A stretch of 64,000 nucleotides of DNA from JBQTGK01 sp052400665 (GCA_052400665.1 JBQTGK010000002.1); one strand, 5' to 3'; positions 16,839 through 26,017 are shown, counted from the stretch's first letter. Notes: generated by a model not told the origin, from the letters alone. Program-made: numbers and translations.

Positions 16839-19103
16839 ATGTTATTTGATTTTGACTTAATTAAATCTGTTTATGAGAAGATGCCCGATAGGGTAAATAA
16901 GGCTAGAACCAGTCTGGGAAAACCATTAACTCTTAGCGAGAAAATATTGTATTCTCACTTGTCTGTCGAAGAAAAAGGAGATCAATTTAAAAGAGGCGAG
17001 GATTATGTGAATTTTGCTCCCGATAGAGTAGCAATGCAGGATGCAACTGCTCAAATGGCGTTGCTTCAGTTTATGAATGCTGGAAAAGTAAAAGCTGCAG
17101 TTCCTTCAACAGTTCATTGTGACCACTTAATTCAAGCTTCAACAGGAGCAGAAAAAGATTTAGCCGATGCTAAATTACAAAATAATGAAGTGTATAATTT
17201 CCTAGAGTCGGTATCCAATAAGTATGGTATTGGATTTTGGAAGCCTGGTGCTGGTATTATTCATCAGGTGGTGCTTGAAAATTATGCATTTCCAGGAGGA
17301 ATGATGATTGGTACCGATTCGCATACTGTAAATGCAGGTGGTTTGGGAATGGTTGCTATTGGTGTTGGGGGTGCCGACGCAGTAGATGTAATGGCAGGAA
17401 TGCCATGGGAATTAAAAATGCCCAAACTAATTGGAGTGAAACTTACTGGAAAATTAAGTGGTTGGGTTTCTCCTAAAGATGTAATCTTAAAAGTGGCTGG
17501 AATTCTTACTGTTAAAGGAGGAACTGGAGCTATTGTTGAATATTTTGGAGAAGGAGCAGATTCTTTGTCTTGTACCGGAAAAGGTACCATTTGTAATATG
17601 GGAGCTGAGATTGGTGCTACTACCTCTATTTTTGGCTACGATCGAAATATGAGTAATTATTTGCGACTTACAGGACGAGAAAAAGTTGCAGATCTGGCCG
17701 ATGTTGTAATGAAACATCTACGATCGGATGATGAGGTGTATGAAAATCCGGGAATGTATTATGATCAGGTGATTGAAATTAACCTTTCTGAACTTCAGCC
17801 ATATATTAATGGGCCATTTACTCCAGATTTAGCGCATAGCTTATCGGAATTTGCGGCCGCAGTTAAGGAAAATAATTATCCTCGTACTCTTGAAGTAGGT
17901 TTGATTGGATCCTGTACTAATTCTTCTTACGAAGATTTATCCAGAGCCGCATCTTTGGCGCGTCAGGCAAAAGATAAAAATTTAAAAGTAAAGGCCGAGT
18001 TTGTGGTTACCCCAGGGTCCGAACTGGTAAGATATACTGCCGAAAGAGATGGGATTCTTAGTGAGTTTGAAGGTATTGGTGGAGTTATTATGGCTAATGC
18101 TTGCGGACCATGTATTGGTCAGTGGAAACGACATACAGATGATCCAACAAGAAAAAATTCCATTATAACTTCTTTTAACCGGAATTTTGCGAAAAGAAAT
18201 GATGGTAACCCAAATACACATGGATTTGTGGCATCGCCAGAATTGGTTACAGCAATGGCAATTGCCGGCGATTTGTGCTTTAACCCAATTACTGACACTT
18301 TAGTAAATGAAGATGGGGTAGAAGTGAAGTTAGATGAGCCTGTAGGATTGGAATTTCCACCTCAGGGATTCGATATGAAAGATTCTGGTTATCTAGCTCC
18401 AAACGAAAATGGTTCCGATGTTCTGATTAAGGTAAGCGATGACTCAGAACGTTTGCAATTACTCAAGCCATTTAATAGTTGGAATGGAGAGGATTACAAA
18501 GGATTAAATCTGCTAATTAAAGCAAAAGGAAAGTGTACAACAGATCATATTTCTATGGCTGGTCCATGGTTACGATATCGTGGACACTTAGACAATATTT
18601 CCAATAATATGTTGATTGGTGCTGTTAATTATTTTAATGAGGAAACCAATTCTATTTTTAATCCTGTATCTAAAGAATACAACGAAGTTCCTGCCACAGC
18701 AAGAGCTCTTAAAGAAAATGGTTTTGGGTCGATTGTTGTTGGTGACGAAAATTATGGAGAAGGATCTTCGAGAGAGCATGCAGCAATGGAACCTCGTCAT
18801 TTAGGTGTTAAAGCAGTAATTGTACGTTCATTTGCCCGTATCCACGAAACGAACCTTAAAAAGCAGGGAGTATTGGCTCTTACTTTTGCCGATAAAGCTG
18901 ATTACGATAAAATACAAGAGAAAGATAAGATTGATATTATTGGCCTGACTGAATTTAAAACGGGAAAAGCTCTTAAACTAATTCTTACTCACGAAGATGG
19001 AGCTGTAGACGAAATTATGGCGAATCACTCGTATAATGATATTCAAATTGAATGGTTTAAGGCTGGAAGTGCATTAAATTTAATCAGAAAACAAAATAGC
19101 TAA
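16839..19103 (+). CDS. acnA: Aconitate hydratase
   Basis: 754 residues, close to mitochondrial aconitase in length. The three cysteines that hold the 4Fe-4S cluster are C359 (GLIGSCTNSSYEDL), C422 and C425 (ANACGPCIGQW). The swivel domain carries DENYGEGSSREHAAMEPRHLG. It interconverts citrate and isocitrate in the cytoplasm. The citrate synthase gene follows after 65 bases on the same strand, so the first two TCA-cycle steps are probably one operon. An isocitrate dehydrogenase gene, often found with this pair, is not in the window. Confidence 0.97.
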   Translation: MLFDFDLIKSVYEKMPDRVNKARTSLGKPLTLSEKILYSHLSVEEKGDQFKRGEDYVNFAPDRVAMQDATAQMALLQFMNAGKVKAAVPSTVHCDHLIQASTGAEKDLADAKLQNNEVYNFLESVSNKYGIGFWKPGAGIIHQVVLENYAFPGGMMIGTDSHTVNAGGLGMVAIGVGGADAVDVMAGMPWELKMPKLIGVKLTGKLSGWVSPKDVILKVAGILTVKGGTGAIVEYFGEGADSLSCTGKGTICNMGAEIGATTSIFGYDRNMSNYLRLTGREKVADLADVVMKHLRSDDEVYENPGMYYDQVIEINLSELQPYINGPFTPDLAHSLSEFAAAVKENNYPRTLEVGLIGSCTNSSYEDLSRAASLARQAKDKNLKVKAEFVVTPGSELVRYTAERDGILSEFEGIGGVIMANACGPCIGQWKRHTDDPTRKNSIITSFNRNFAKRNDGNPNTHGFVASPELVTAMAIAGDLCFNPITDTLVNEDGVEVKLDEPVGLEFPPQGFDMKDSGYLAPNENGSDVLIKVSDDSERLQLLKPFNSWNGEDYKGLNLLIKAKGKCTTDHISMAGPWLRYRGHLDNISNNMLIGAVNYFNEETNSIFNPVSKEYNEVPATARALKENGFGSIVVGDENYGEGSSREHAAMEPRHLGVKAVIVRSFARIHETNLKKQGVLALTFADKADYDKIQEKDKIDIIGLTEFKTGKALKLILTHEDGAVDEIMANHSYNDIQIEWFKAGSALNLIRKQNS

Positions 19104-19168
19104 TAATAAATTGATTATAATCTTGAAACGATACCTGGTAAAGTTTCGGATATTAAAAATATATCAAG

Positions 19169-20503
19169 ATGAAAAAAACACTTAAACAGATCTTATCTGA
19201 GAAAATTGAAAAACAAAAACCCAGAACAAAAAAGTTATTAAAAGAATATGGAGATGTAGTTGTTGATAATGTTACCATTTCCCAGGTTATTGGTGGAATG
19301 AGAGGGCTTAAATCATTGGTTACTGATATTTCTTACCTTGATCCTGAAGAAGGAATTAGGTATAGAGGATATACTTTAGGTGAGGTAATTGAAAATTTGC
19401 CGAAACCGAAAGGTGGGGATATGCCTTATGTTGAGGGATTGTTTTATCTTCTTTTAACTGGTGATGTACCTAATCAGGAGGAGGTAATGCAGGTTGTTGA
19501 CGAGTTTAGTAAGCGAAGAATTGTGCCTCGTTATGTGTACGAGGTAATTGATTCATTCCCATGTTGCAGTCATCCAATGGCAATTTTCTCGACTGCAATT
19601 CTTACATTAAATCGCGAATCTGTTTTTAATAGACAGTATCATGCGGGTTTAAATAAAAAAGATTATTGGGATGCAACCTACGAAGATGCATTAAATTTAT
19701 TGGCTAAGTTGCCCGAAATAGCTGCGTATATCTATAATAAATTGTATCGTCAGGGACCAAGAATTCAGTCTGATCCTAATTTGGATATGGGGGGTAATTT
19801 TGCTCACATGATGGGAATTGCTAAACCTTACGATGATGTATCCCGTTTGCATTTTATTATTCATAGTGATCATGAAAGTGGTAATGTGAGTGCGCATACT
19901 GGTCATTTGGTTGCTAGTTCTCTATCGGATATTTACCTTTCTATTTCAGCTATGATTAATGGATTGGCTGGTCCTTTGCATGGATTGGCTAATCAGGAAG
20001 TTTTAAGGTGGCTGCAAGAGGTTATGGATAAAATGGGTAATCGTTTACCAACCGAAGAGGAAATGCAACAATTTGTCTGGGATACCTTAAATTCAGGACA
20101 GGTTATTCCTGGTTTTGGTCATGCGGTATTACGTAAAACCGATCCTAGATATATGTTACAACGCAAATTTAGTTTAAAGCATTTGCCCGAAGATCCTATT
20201 TTTAAATATGCCGATTTACTTTATAAAGTAGTTCCTCCAATTTTACAGGAACATGGTAAGGCAAAGAATCCATGGCCTAATGTTGATGCTCAATCGGGAG
20301 TAATTCAATGGCATTATGGTGTTACAGAATATGATTTCTATACCGTATTATTTGGTATTGGACGATCGATAGGTATTTGTGCTAATATTATTTGGGACCG
20401 AGCTTTAGGGTATCCTTTGGAAAGGCCTAAATCTATTACAACAGAAATGCTTGAGAAAATTGCTGGTATAAAAAGTGAGCTCGTCGAAGCAGAGAAAAAT
20501 TAA
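19169..20503 (+). CDS. gltA: Citrate synthase, eukaryotic-type
   Basis: 444 residues. Residues of the active site are visible in the HSDHESGNVSAHTGHL block (232-246), AGPLHGLANQE (267-277) and PGFGHAVLRKTDPRY (314-328). The sequence style and length match the eukaryotic-type (Si) citrate synthases found in some Bacteroidota rather than the E. coli hexameric GltA. It condenses oxaloacetate with acetyl-CoA. Cotranscription with aconitase is likely; two hairpins with T-runs follow the stop. Confidence 0.96.
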   Translation: MKKTLKQILSEKIEKQKPRTKKLLKEYGDVVVDNVTISQVIGGMRGLKSLVTDISYLDPEEGIRYRGYTLGEVIENLPKPKGGDMPYVEGLFYLLLTGDVPNQEEVMQVVDEFSKRRIVPRYVYEVIDSFPCCSHPMAIFSTAILTLNRESVFNRQYHAGLNKKDYWDATYEDALNLLAKLPEIAAYIYNKLYRQGPRIQSDPNLDMGGNFAHMMGIAKPYDDVSRLHFIIHSDHESGNVSAHTGHLVASSLSDIYLSISAMINGLAGPLHGLANQEVLRWLQEVMDKMGNRLPTEEEMQQFVWDTLNSGQVIPGFGHAVLRKTDPRYMLQRKFSLKHLPEDPIFKYADLLYKVVPPILQEHGKAKNPWPNVDAQSGVIQWHYGVTEYDFYTVLFGIGRSIGICANIIWDRALGYPLERPKSITTEMLEKIAGIKSELVEAEKN

Positions 20504-20523
20504 GAAAGTGTAAATTTTATGAG

Positions 20524-20557
20524 AGCTGGATTCTACTATTGAATTCAGCTTTTTTTA
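20524..20557 (+). terminator. Terminator after citrate synthase
   Basis: Arms AGCTGGATTC and GAATTCAGCT pair with one mismatch, followed by seven T. Confidence 0.8.
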
Positions 20558-20565
20558 TCAAAAAA

Positions 20566-20602
20566 AAACTGTAAAAGATTGGTGAAGATCTTTTACAGTT
20601 TT
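20566..20602. terminator. Second hairpin after citrate synthase
   Basis: Arms AACTGTAAAAGAT and ATCTTTTACAGTT pair perfectly around a short loop, with A-runs before and T after. It may act on either strand as a back-up terminator. Confidence 0.6.
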
Positions 20603-20649
20603 GAAGCAAAAACTAACAATATGGAAATATTCCAATAAAATTCTAAAAA

Positions 20650-20735
20650 AACACTTCGAATCCTACATTAAACTCTAACCTTAACCTAAATCACTGTAGG
20701 ATCGAAGTGTTGTTTGTAGTTTAAAATTAAACTAC
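20650..20735. ncRNA. Double hairpin, possible small RNA or 3'UTR element
   Basis: Two adjoining inverted repeats lie between the citrate synthase terminators and the next gene. The first has 17 paired bases with one bulged A (AACACTTCGAATCCTACA at 20650-20667 against 20695-20711) around a 27-base loop poor in G. The second is a perfect palindrome, GTAGTTTAA/TTAAACTAC (20716-20735), followed by pyrimidines. A 17-base stem is far longer than chance allows here. It is not followed by a clear T-run, so strand and transcript ends are unknown. Confidence 0.4.
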
Positions 20736-20931
20736 TCTTTCTGCACAATCACAATTTTGAAAATTCTTTACTGTGATCTCTTTCGCACACTACAAATATG
20801 CAGCCTTTTAGTGAATTGAAGTTCAGGTATTTTACCCAAATAGCAGAAATAAACACTCAAAAAACAATAGGTGTTTTACGCCAATCGAAACATAATAATT
20901 AGGGTAAGATTCAGTTGTATAGGATGGTAAT

Positions 20932-20968
20932 AAAAAGAGTCAAGCTTATTTTAAGCTTGACTCTTTTT
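20932..20968. terminator. Terminator after the 597-residue protein gene
   Basis: A perfect stem, AAAAAGAGTCAAGCTTA against TAAGCTTGACTCTTTTT, with A and T runs at both edges so it can work on both strands. Its right edge touches the stop codon of the minus-strand gene. Confidence 0.85.
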
Positions 20969-22762
20969 TTAAGATTCTCGTATTAGCGTGTCTTTAATTT
21001 TTACTTCTAAATTATTTAAATCATTTTCAATTTGAGATTTCATGTGAATAAACTTATCAGAAAATTTTTGTGATAAATCTTTGTAATAATTTACTCCATT
21101 TAACAAATTGTTTTTGAAAGTCTCGAGCGATTTAATTTGCTTTGGAACTGGCTTTTTAGGCTCTTCGATTTGTTCCTTTAAATAGTCGTAATAAATATTT
21201 AATTCTTTTATAAACATGTGTGGTCTGTCTTTTCTTTCAATCAAATTAGCTCTGTTATAAATATGATTAATCATATCTTTTAGGCTCGCTCTTTTCGAGA
21301 AATAAGCTAAATTAGGACCCGGACAAATTGAAACACCATCACCATCGCTTTTTGTGTCTATATTATTAACAATGTAAGTTGATGCTGATAAACCTTTACA
21401 TAAACATGTTTTTTCAAGTAAAAGATTAAGTTCTTTTTCGTATGCTTCTTTCGAAAGATTTTGTTTTTTTAAATCGGCGATTTTTAGTCTTTGGTATTGT
21501 CTGGACGCAGTACAAATAGGTTTCTCAGTAAACTCCTTGTTTACAATCATATATCTTTTTGTGCACACGCTGCCTGCTTCGTTTTTAGCCATACGTTCCC
21601 ATTTCCCAATGTCGCGAGTATTTGTAGCTAAATTATTAAATCTTACCCCAAGAGGAGAGGCATGACTTAAAAATAGATCTTTTTCTTTGGCTTTTTCCAG
21701 GAGCGATAAGGTTTGTTCATCAACATTACAAACTTCCGGAACCAAAAGAAAAGGAGTTCCCCAGCCTATGGAATCGAGATTGTATTGATTTATAAGAAAA
21801 TCATGTTCTTCTGAAGTTCCCACACCACCCTGAGCAGTTACTTTAATCTCGAGAGGATTTGTGGGAATTACTTTATTCTTTTCTTTTAGCGCTTGCAACA
21901 ATACCTGATATGTACTTTCTTTTAGCTCATCTCTTTTATCTTTGAAATCCTGCAAAATAGGTCCCATTAAAAAACCGTCGGTAGCAAAGGCATGTCCGCC
22001 GCAATTTAAACCCGACTCTATTCTGTATTCCGAGATCCAAATTCCCTTTTTAGCAAGAAATCTACCTTGAATTAAAGCAGAGCGATAATCGCTAACCTTT
22101 AAAACAATTTTTTTCTTGATATAGCCATTGCTATCAGGATAAAAATCTTTGAATTGCTCAAGGTATCCATATAAACGAGGGTTCATTCCTGCAGAAAGTA
22201 CCATGGAGCTCTCCAGGTTACTCATCGCAAATCCACGAAGAGCTGCATGGGCATCATTGAATTCTGTTGGTAATTGTTCCCCTTTATAAAAGTTACTCTT
22301 GTCTAGTTTGGTCATGATGTTAACATCAATATCCCCTAATGGAAGATGATTGCTTAACCACTCTTTTGCTTCCTTAAGGTATGGATTGTCGGCAAATTTT
22401 GCTTTAAATTCCTGTTTAACCTCCGAAAGATCTGGTAGCATATCCAAATATTCTTCCAACTCTTTACTTTTATCCTGAATGGATTCCTTTAGATTTTCGA
22501 ACTTCTCAGTAACTACTTTATCTAATAAATTTAGATAAGAAGTAATTCTTTCTGCTCTAAAATCTTTGGTTTTTTCCGTAATTGGTTTGAACGGTAAACT
22601 TAATTTACTGCAATATACTTCCCGCATTTTTTCTACTAGCAAATCATCCACAATGGAAACAACTGATGAAATTCCAAGGTGAGCGACTTTTACAGGAGTA
22701 TCCACAGTAAAGCCCGTGCCCATAACCGGAATATGGAAACTGTGTCCTAAAATTTTACTCAT
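20969..22762 (-). CDS. Uncharacterised protein, nitronate monooxygenase-like barrel with cysteine-rich tail
   Basis: 597 residues; I cannot give it a name. The N-terminus (FHIPVMGTGFTVDTPVKVAHLG) resembles the first strand and helix of IMP dehydrogenase/nitronate monooxygenase barrels. GGHAF (255-259), TAQGGVGTSEEH (309-320) and WGTPFLLVPEV (334-344) fall in the order of the FMN-phosphate loops of that superfamily. A helical insert (about 60-140) splits the barrel. The second half holds cysteines 400, 417, 453, 455 and 480, which could bind a metal or an iron-sulfur cluster; the last 100 residues are helical. There is no signal peptide. The gene stands alone with its own terminator. The flavin-barrel assignment is an inference from short motifs. 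Confidence 0.75.
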   Translation of the reverse strand: MSKILGHSFHIPVMGTGFTVDTPVKVAHLGISSVVSIVDDLLVEKMREVYCSKLSLPFKPITEKTKDFRAERITSYLNLLDKVVTEKFENLKESIQDKSKELEEYLDMLPDLSEVKQEFKAKFADNPYLKEAKEWLSNHLPLGDIDVNIMTKLDKSNFYKGEQLPTEFNDAHAALRGFAMSNLESSMVLSAGMNPRLYGYLEQFKDFYPDSNGYIKKKIVLKVSDYRSALIQGRFLAKKGIWISEYRIESGLNCGGHAFATDGFLMGPILQDFKDKRDELKESTYQVLLQALKEKNKVIPTNPLEIKVTAQGGVGTSEEHDFLINQYNLDSIGWGTPFLLVPEVCNVDEQTLSLLEKAKEKDLFLSHASPLGVRFNNLATNTRDIGKWERMAKNEAGSVCTKRYMIVNKEFTEKPICTASRQYQRLKIADLKKQNLSKEAYEKELNLLLEKTCLCKGLSASTYIVNNIDTKSDGDGVSICPGPNLAYFSKRASLKDMINHIYNRANLIERKDRPHMFIKELNIYYDYLKEQIEEPKKPVPKQIKSLETFKNNLLNGVNYYKDLSQKFSDKFIHMKSQIENDLNNLEVKIKDTLIRES

Positions 22763-22960
22763 GAATTAGTTTATTGATTTAATGATAAATTCCTATTGTA
22801 TTTTATGCTTTACAAGCACACCAATACAATAGACTGGCAAGTTATATGAATTAGCCTTTAAATCAAAAATAAAACAGATTTATCGCAAAGTATTAAGTTT
22901 TAATCTATCTAAACTTTAATATGGGGGGGTTAATCTATTTCAGAACAAAATAGATGTCAA

Positions 22961-23473
22961 TTAAAACAAATCATATTGTTTCGTATCACTTTTAAATTCG
23001 ATATTTTCTAATTGTAAAAGTTTGGCCTTATTATTCAGACCTCCCGCATATCCGGTAAGTTTGCCATTTTTTCCAATTACTCTATGGCAGGGAATTATAA
23101 TTGGTATAGGATTTAGAGAATTAGCCATTCCAACAGCTCGGCAGGCTTTGGCCTTGTTTATGGAATTGGCGATGTCCTGATATGATTTTATCTTTCCGTA
23201 GGGAATTTCCTGTAATTTTTCCCAGATTTGTTTTTGGAATGCCGTTCCATTGGGGTCCAAAATCAAATTAAATTGTTTTAGCTCCTTATTAAAATACGAG
23301 TCGAGTTGTTCTTTAATTTCAGATAATTTTGAACTATTGAGTTGCCAATTTTTATTAATAGTGATATTCTTGAGTTGTGATTCGAATAGAATTTGTTTTA
23401 ATCCTTTCTCACTTGCTAATAAAAGCAGTTTCCCAATTGGAGATGATATTATGTCGTAGTATAACATTCGCAT
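22961..23473 (-). CDS. ogt: Methylated-DNA--protein-cysteine methyltransferase
   Basis: 170 residues. The acceptor motif is IPCHRV with Cys129, preceded by the winged-helix KIKSYQDIANSI and the arginine finger region ACRAVGMAN; GYAGGLNNKAKLLQLE follows. The protein moves the alkyl group from O6-alkylguanine to its own cysteine and is consumed. Two start codons are possible (23473 and 23467); both give MLYYDI after at most two residues. It lies 20 bases after the tcdA stop on the same strand and may be cotranscribed. Confidence 0.95.
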   Translation of the reverse strand: MRMLYYDIISSPIGKLLLLASEKGLKQILFESQLKNITINKNWQLNSSKLSEIKEQLDSYFNKELKQFNLILDPNGTAFQKQIWEKLQEIPYGKIKSYQDIANSINKAKACRAVGMANSLNPIPIIIPCHRVIGKNGKLTGYAGGLNNKAKLLQLENIEFKSDTKQYDLF

Positions 23474-23493
23474 ATAGATGTATGGTTAATAAA

Positions 23494-24216
23494 TTATGCT
23501 TCGGCTAAAAGCTCATTAATAACAACCGATGAAATAAAGCATCCGAATAGAGGAGGCATATATGAAATGGTACCTACATTTGATTTTTTATTTCTGCTTT
23601 CATCAATAATTACTGCATTTTTAGAAACATCTTCGGGCGAAAATACGACTCTCACTCCTTTATGGATACCTAATTTGTGAAGTCGCTTGCGAAGCATTCT
23701 TGCCAATTTACAATTGTATGAATCAGAGATATCCGCAATTTGTATTTTACTGGGATCGGTTTTTCCACCAGCACCCATCGCGCTCACGATTTTTAAATTA
23801 TTTTGCAAGCTGTATTCAATTAAAAATATCTTAGGTGTTAAAGTATCAATGGCATCTACAACATAATCGAATTGTCCTGATTTTAATATTTCGCTAGTTC
23901 GTTCTCCCTTTAGAAATTCGTTTAAAATTGTAAGTTGCAGCTTTGGGTTAATGTCGAGTAATCGGTCACCCATAACTTTGGCTTTATCTTTACTTACATT
24001 TGATGTGGTTGCGGCTAATTGTCGGTTAATGTTTGATGTATCGATAGTATCTCCATCAACAATTGTCATTTTACCAACTCCCGAACGGCAAATTTGTTCT
24101 GCGGCATAAGCTCCAACACCTCCTAATCCTACAACTAACACATGAGCTTTTTGCAAGCGCTCCAATTTTTTATCCCCCAGTAGCAGTTTGGTTCTGCTTA
24201 GCCATTCTTCACTCAT
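23494..24216 (-). CDS. tcdA: tRNA threonylcarbamoyladenosine dehydratase
   Basis: 240 residues of the E1-like ThiF/MoeB fold. The nucleotide motif GLGGVG (30-35) is followed by DGDTIDTSNINRQ, DAIDTLTPKI and a late NVGTISYMPPLFG. Length and these segments match TcdA (CsdL), which uses ATP to cyclise t6A37 to ct6A in tRNAs reading ANN codons. The typical E1 zinc cysteines are absent, as in TcdA. It overlaps the TatD gene by 8 bases. Confidence 0.93.
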   Translation of the reverse strand: MSEEWLSRTKLLLGDKKLERLQKAHVLVVGLGGVGAYAAEQICRSGVGKMTIVDGDTIDTSNINRQLAATTSNVSKDKAKVMGDRLLDINPKLQLTILNEFLKGERTSEILKSGQFDYVVDAIDTLTPKIFLIEYSLQNNLKIVSAMGAGGKTDPSKIQIADISDSYNCKLARMLRKRLHKLGIHKGVRVVFSPEDVSKNAVIIDESRNKKSNVGTISYMPPLFGCFISSVVINELLAEA

Positions 24217-24877
24217 AACTTTTAAAACAGGTATTATAATTTATTTGTATTTGTTTTTTCAGATCTTCAAGTCTAATTTCTTTTATTTCTGCAGCTTTAT
24301 CGTATATTTTCATGATAGATAGTTCACTATCATCGGTTTCCAGAAAGAATTTATCATTTGGTATTTGCTTAAAAACTTGCTGAAGTTTTTTATTCCTAAG
24401 AATTGCTTCTCCAAATGATAAGTAGCAATCCGCTTTAAGCAAATTGCTTGCGATTTCTATATTTTTTTGATAGCCATGAATAATCCATGCAGTATGGCTT
24501 TCGTGTTTCTTTTTTATTTTTAGTAATTCGGAAAATGCTCTAACACAATGTATAATTACGGGTTTTCGTAATTGTCTGGCAATTTTTATCTGGCTTGTAA
24601 AAATATTTTCCTGCACTAATAAGTTTGTACTTATTGCCTTATCTAAACCTATTTCTCCAATTGCAATAGCTTTTAATTTTTTTGTTTCTGAAATTAAAGA
24701 TTGTTCGATTGATAGTCTTTCTTCTTTTATATTCCAGGGGTGTAAACCTACAGAATAATTTAAATTATTATTGATGTTAGTATTATCTTCAAACAACGAA
24801 ATATTCACAATAGCCTTAATTTCCTGAAAAAAATTAAGATTATGAGTATGAATATCTATATAAGGAGTTGCTGCCAT
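24209..24877 (-). CDS. TatD-family metal-dependent hydrolase
   Basis: 222 residues, shorter than usual TatD (about 260). Ligand motifs are IDIHTHN at the start, SVGLHPW, IGEIGLDK, IIHCVRAF and a final LETDDSE. The loss is mainly in loop regions, so the fold may be complete. TatD proteins are metal-dependent nucleases or phosphoesterases. The short form next to tcdA is common in Bacteroidota. It is the first gene of the tatD-tcdA-ogt group; the start ATG at 24877 follows a gene-free region. Confidence 0.85.
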   Translation of the reverse strand: MAATPYIDIHTHNLNFFQEIKAIVNISLFEDNTNINNNLNYSVGLHPWNIKEERLSIEQSLISETKKLKAIAIGEIGLDKAISTNLLVQENIFTSQIKIARQLRKPVIIHCVRAFSELLKIKKKHESHTAWIIHGYQKNIEIASNLLKADCYLSFGEAILRNKKLQQVFKQIPNDKFFLETDDSELSIMKIYDKAAEIKEIRLEDLKKQIQINYNTCFKSYE

Positions 24878-25049
24878 TTTTAAAAATCAGTCGGTAAAAA
24901 TACAAATATTGGCAAAATCAGCAAAGCGAGGGCGAATTTCTTAATAAAAAATTAATAGCAAAGAATTTTCTAAAAAATTCATTGCTTGAATGTTGCAGGT
25001 TTTTATTTTTTAGATTCGTCAAAATATGTGAAAAAAATTATTGCAGCCC

Positions 25050-25079
25050 TTGTTTTATGGGATATTCTTGCTTAATTTG
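25050..25079 (+). promoter_or_regulatory. Promoter for the structured RNA
   Basis: TTG (25050-25052), 19 bases, then TTAATTTG (25072-25079), one mismatch from TAnnTTTG. A perfect 14-base palindrome (AAAGAACGTTCTTT, 25087-25100) lies at the expected start of transcription and could be an operator. Confidence 0.45.
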
Positions 25080-25119
25080 CATGTATAAAGAACGTTCTTT
25101 TAATACAAGATATAGACAT

Positions 25120-25296
25120 ACCGCATTAATTAGCGATTGTTAAACTCAACAGTTATCACATACCGAGAAAGCAACATGCTTGCAAAAGCAGGCCCCAACC
25201 TTCGGGTTGCTTCGGCACAGGGGAAACTTGACCAAGCAGGCACTCAAATCCTGTCATACAGGAGTTTAAAATCCCAATAATTAGTGCGGTTTTTTT
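25120..25296 (+). ncRNA. Structured non-coding RNA, about 175 nt, 6S-like shape
   Basis: A 13-base-pair closing stem joins ACCGCATTAATTA (25120-25132) to TAATTAGTGCGGT (25278-25290) with one G-U pair, and a T-run follows directly, so the 3' arm is part of an intrinsic terminator. Inside are a second long-range helix (25140-25147 with 25262-25269), a UUCG tetraloop hairpin (CAACC/GGTTG, 25196-25209), a GCTTGC/GCAGGC hairpin and a 3'-side hairpin (TCCTGT/ACAGGA, 25249-25263) that competes with the second helix. There is no open reading frame of note. The long hairpin with a small 3' side hairpin resembles 6S RNA, but I could not match a conserved 6S sequence, and tmRNA, SRP RNA and RNase P signatures are absent. 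Confidence 0.55.
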
Positions 25297-25316
25297 ATGT
25301 TTTAGAATGAGAAAAT

Positions 25317-25964
25317 CTAAAGGGAGCTTTTATTATTTTCTTTGAGCTTGTATCTTGTTCCAACTTCCTCAAATACAGGTTCTATAATATTCCAGCAAAT
25401 TAATTTTACGAGTACTTTTTCGGCTTTATACCGACTTATTTTAGCCAGTTTATAGAATTTGTTAAGGCTTATTGTCTCATTTACTTTTAAATAATCTAAA
25501 AGCAGGCTTTCTGTTGTGCTGTATTGTAAATAAGAACCATTTGTTTGTGATTTTTGTTTCCAAACTTCCAGTATAATTCTATTGGCCAATTTGTTTTCAT
25601 CATCTTTTCGGATGTATGCCAGCCATTTACCATTATCATTTTGTGCGTAATGTGGTTTTTGTGCTGATGCTTGAATAATAATTTCCAAGACATTTTTACC
25701 GTGAACATGCCAAACTTTACTATCGAAGCGTATTTTTGGGCGGCAGTACATATCTGCTGCCGCCTGAATCATGTGGTACTCTTCATCTATTTGAGCTCCG
25801 GAAATTTTACCATTGTCTTTCACGCCGATAAGCAATCTGCCTCCATCGGTGTTGGCAAAGGCCGATAAAGATTTAGCAATTTTTTTGGAATCAGTAATAC
25901 AGAATTTGAAATCCTGTTGTTGATGTTCACCTTCGCGAATTAATATTTCTATATCAGTAAGCAT
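25317..25964 (-). CDS. AlbA_2 (Schlafen-like) DNA-binding domain protein
   Basis: About 215 residues. The N-terminal AlbA_2 domain shows the usual EGEHQQQDFKF start, KKIAKSLSAFANTDGGRLLIGVKDNG and later a PHYAQNDNGKWLAYIRKDDEN strand. A winged-helix-like C-terminal part follows (LLLDYLKVNETISLNKFYKLAKISRYKAEKVLVKLICWNII). It is probably a DNA-binding regulator; no effector is visible. The frame extends upstream into the U32 gene, but the ATG at 25964 (MLTDIEILIREGEHQQQ) starts the domain and lies 53 bases after the U32 stop, so I use it. Confidence 0.8.
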   Translation of the reverse strand: MLTDIEILIREGEHQQQDFKFCITDSKKIAKSLSAFANTDGGRLLIGVKDNGKISGAQIDEEYHMIQAAADMYCRPKIRFDSKVWHVHGKNVLEIIIQASAQKPHYAQNDNGKWLAYIRKDDENKLANRIILEVWKQKSQTNGSYLQYSTTESLLLDYLKVNETISLNKFYKLAKISRYKAEKVLVKLICWNIIEPVFEEVGTRYKLKENNKSSL

Positions 25965-26017
25965 AACCAATATCAATTTTAGAGCTTCTTTTTTTACGTT
26001 TGAAGAATTTATTCGAT

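Noticed and set aside
25120..25296. The structured RNA as tmRNA, SRP RNA or RNase P RNA
   Set aside because: No tRNA-like ends, no GGAAGCAGCC-type SRP loop, and too short with no RNase P core sequence.
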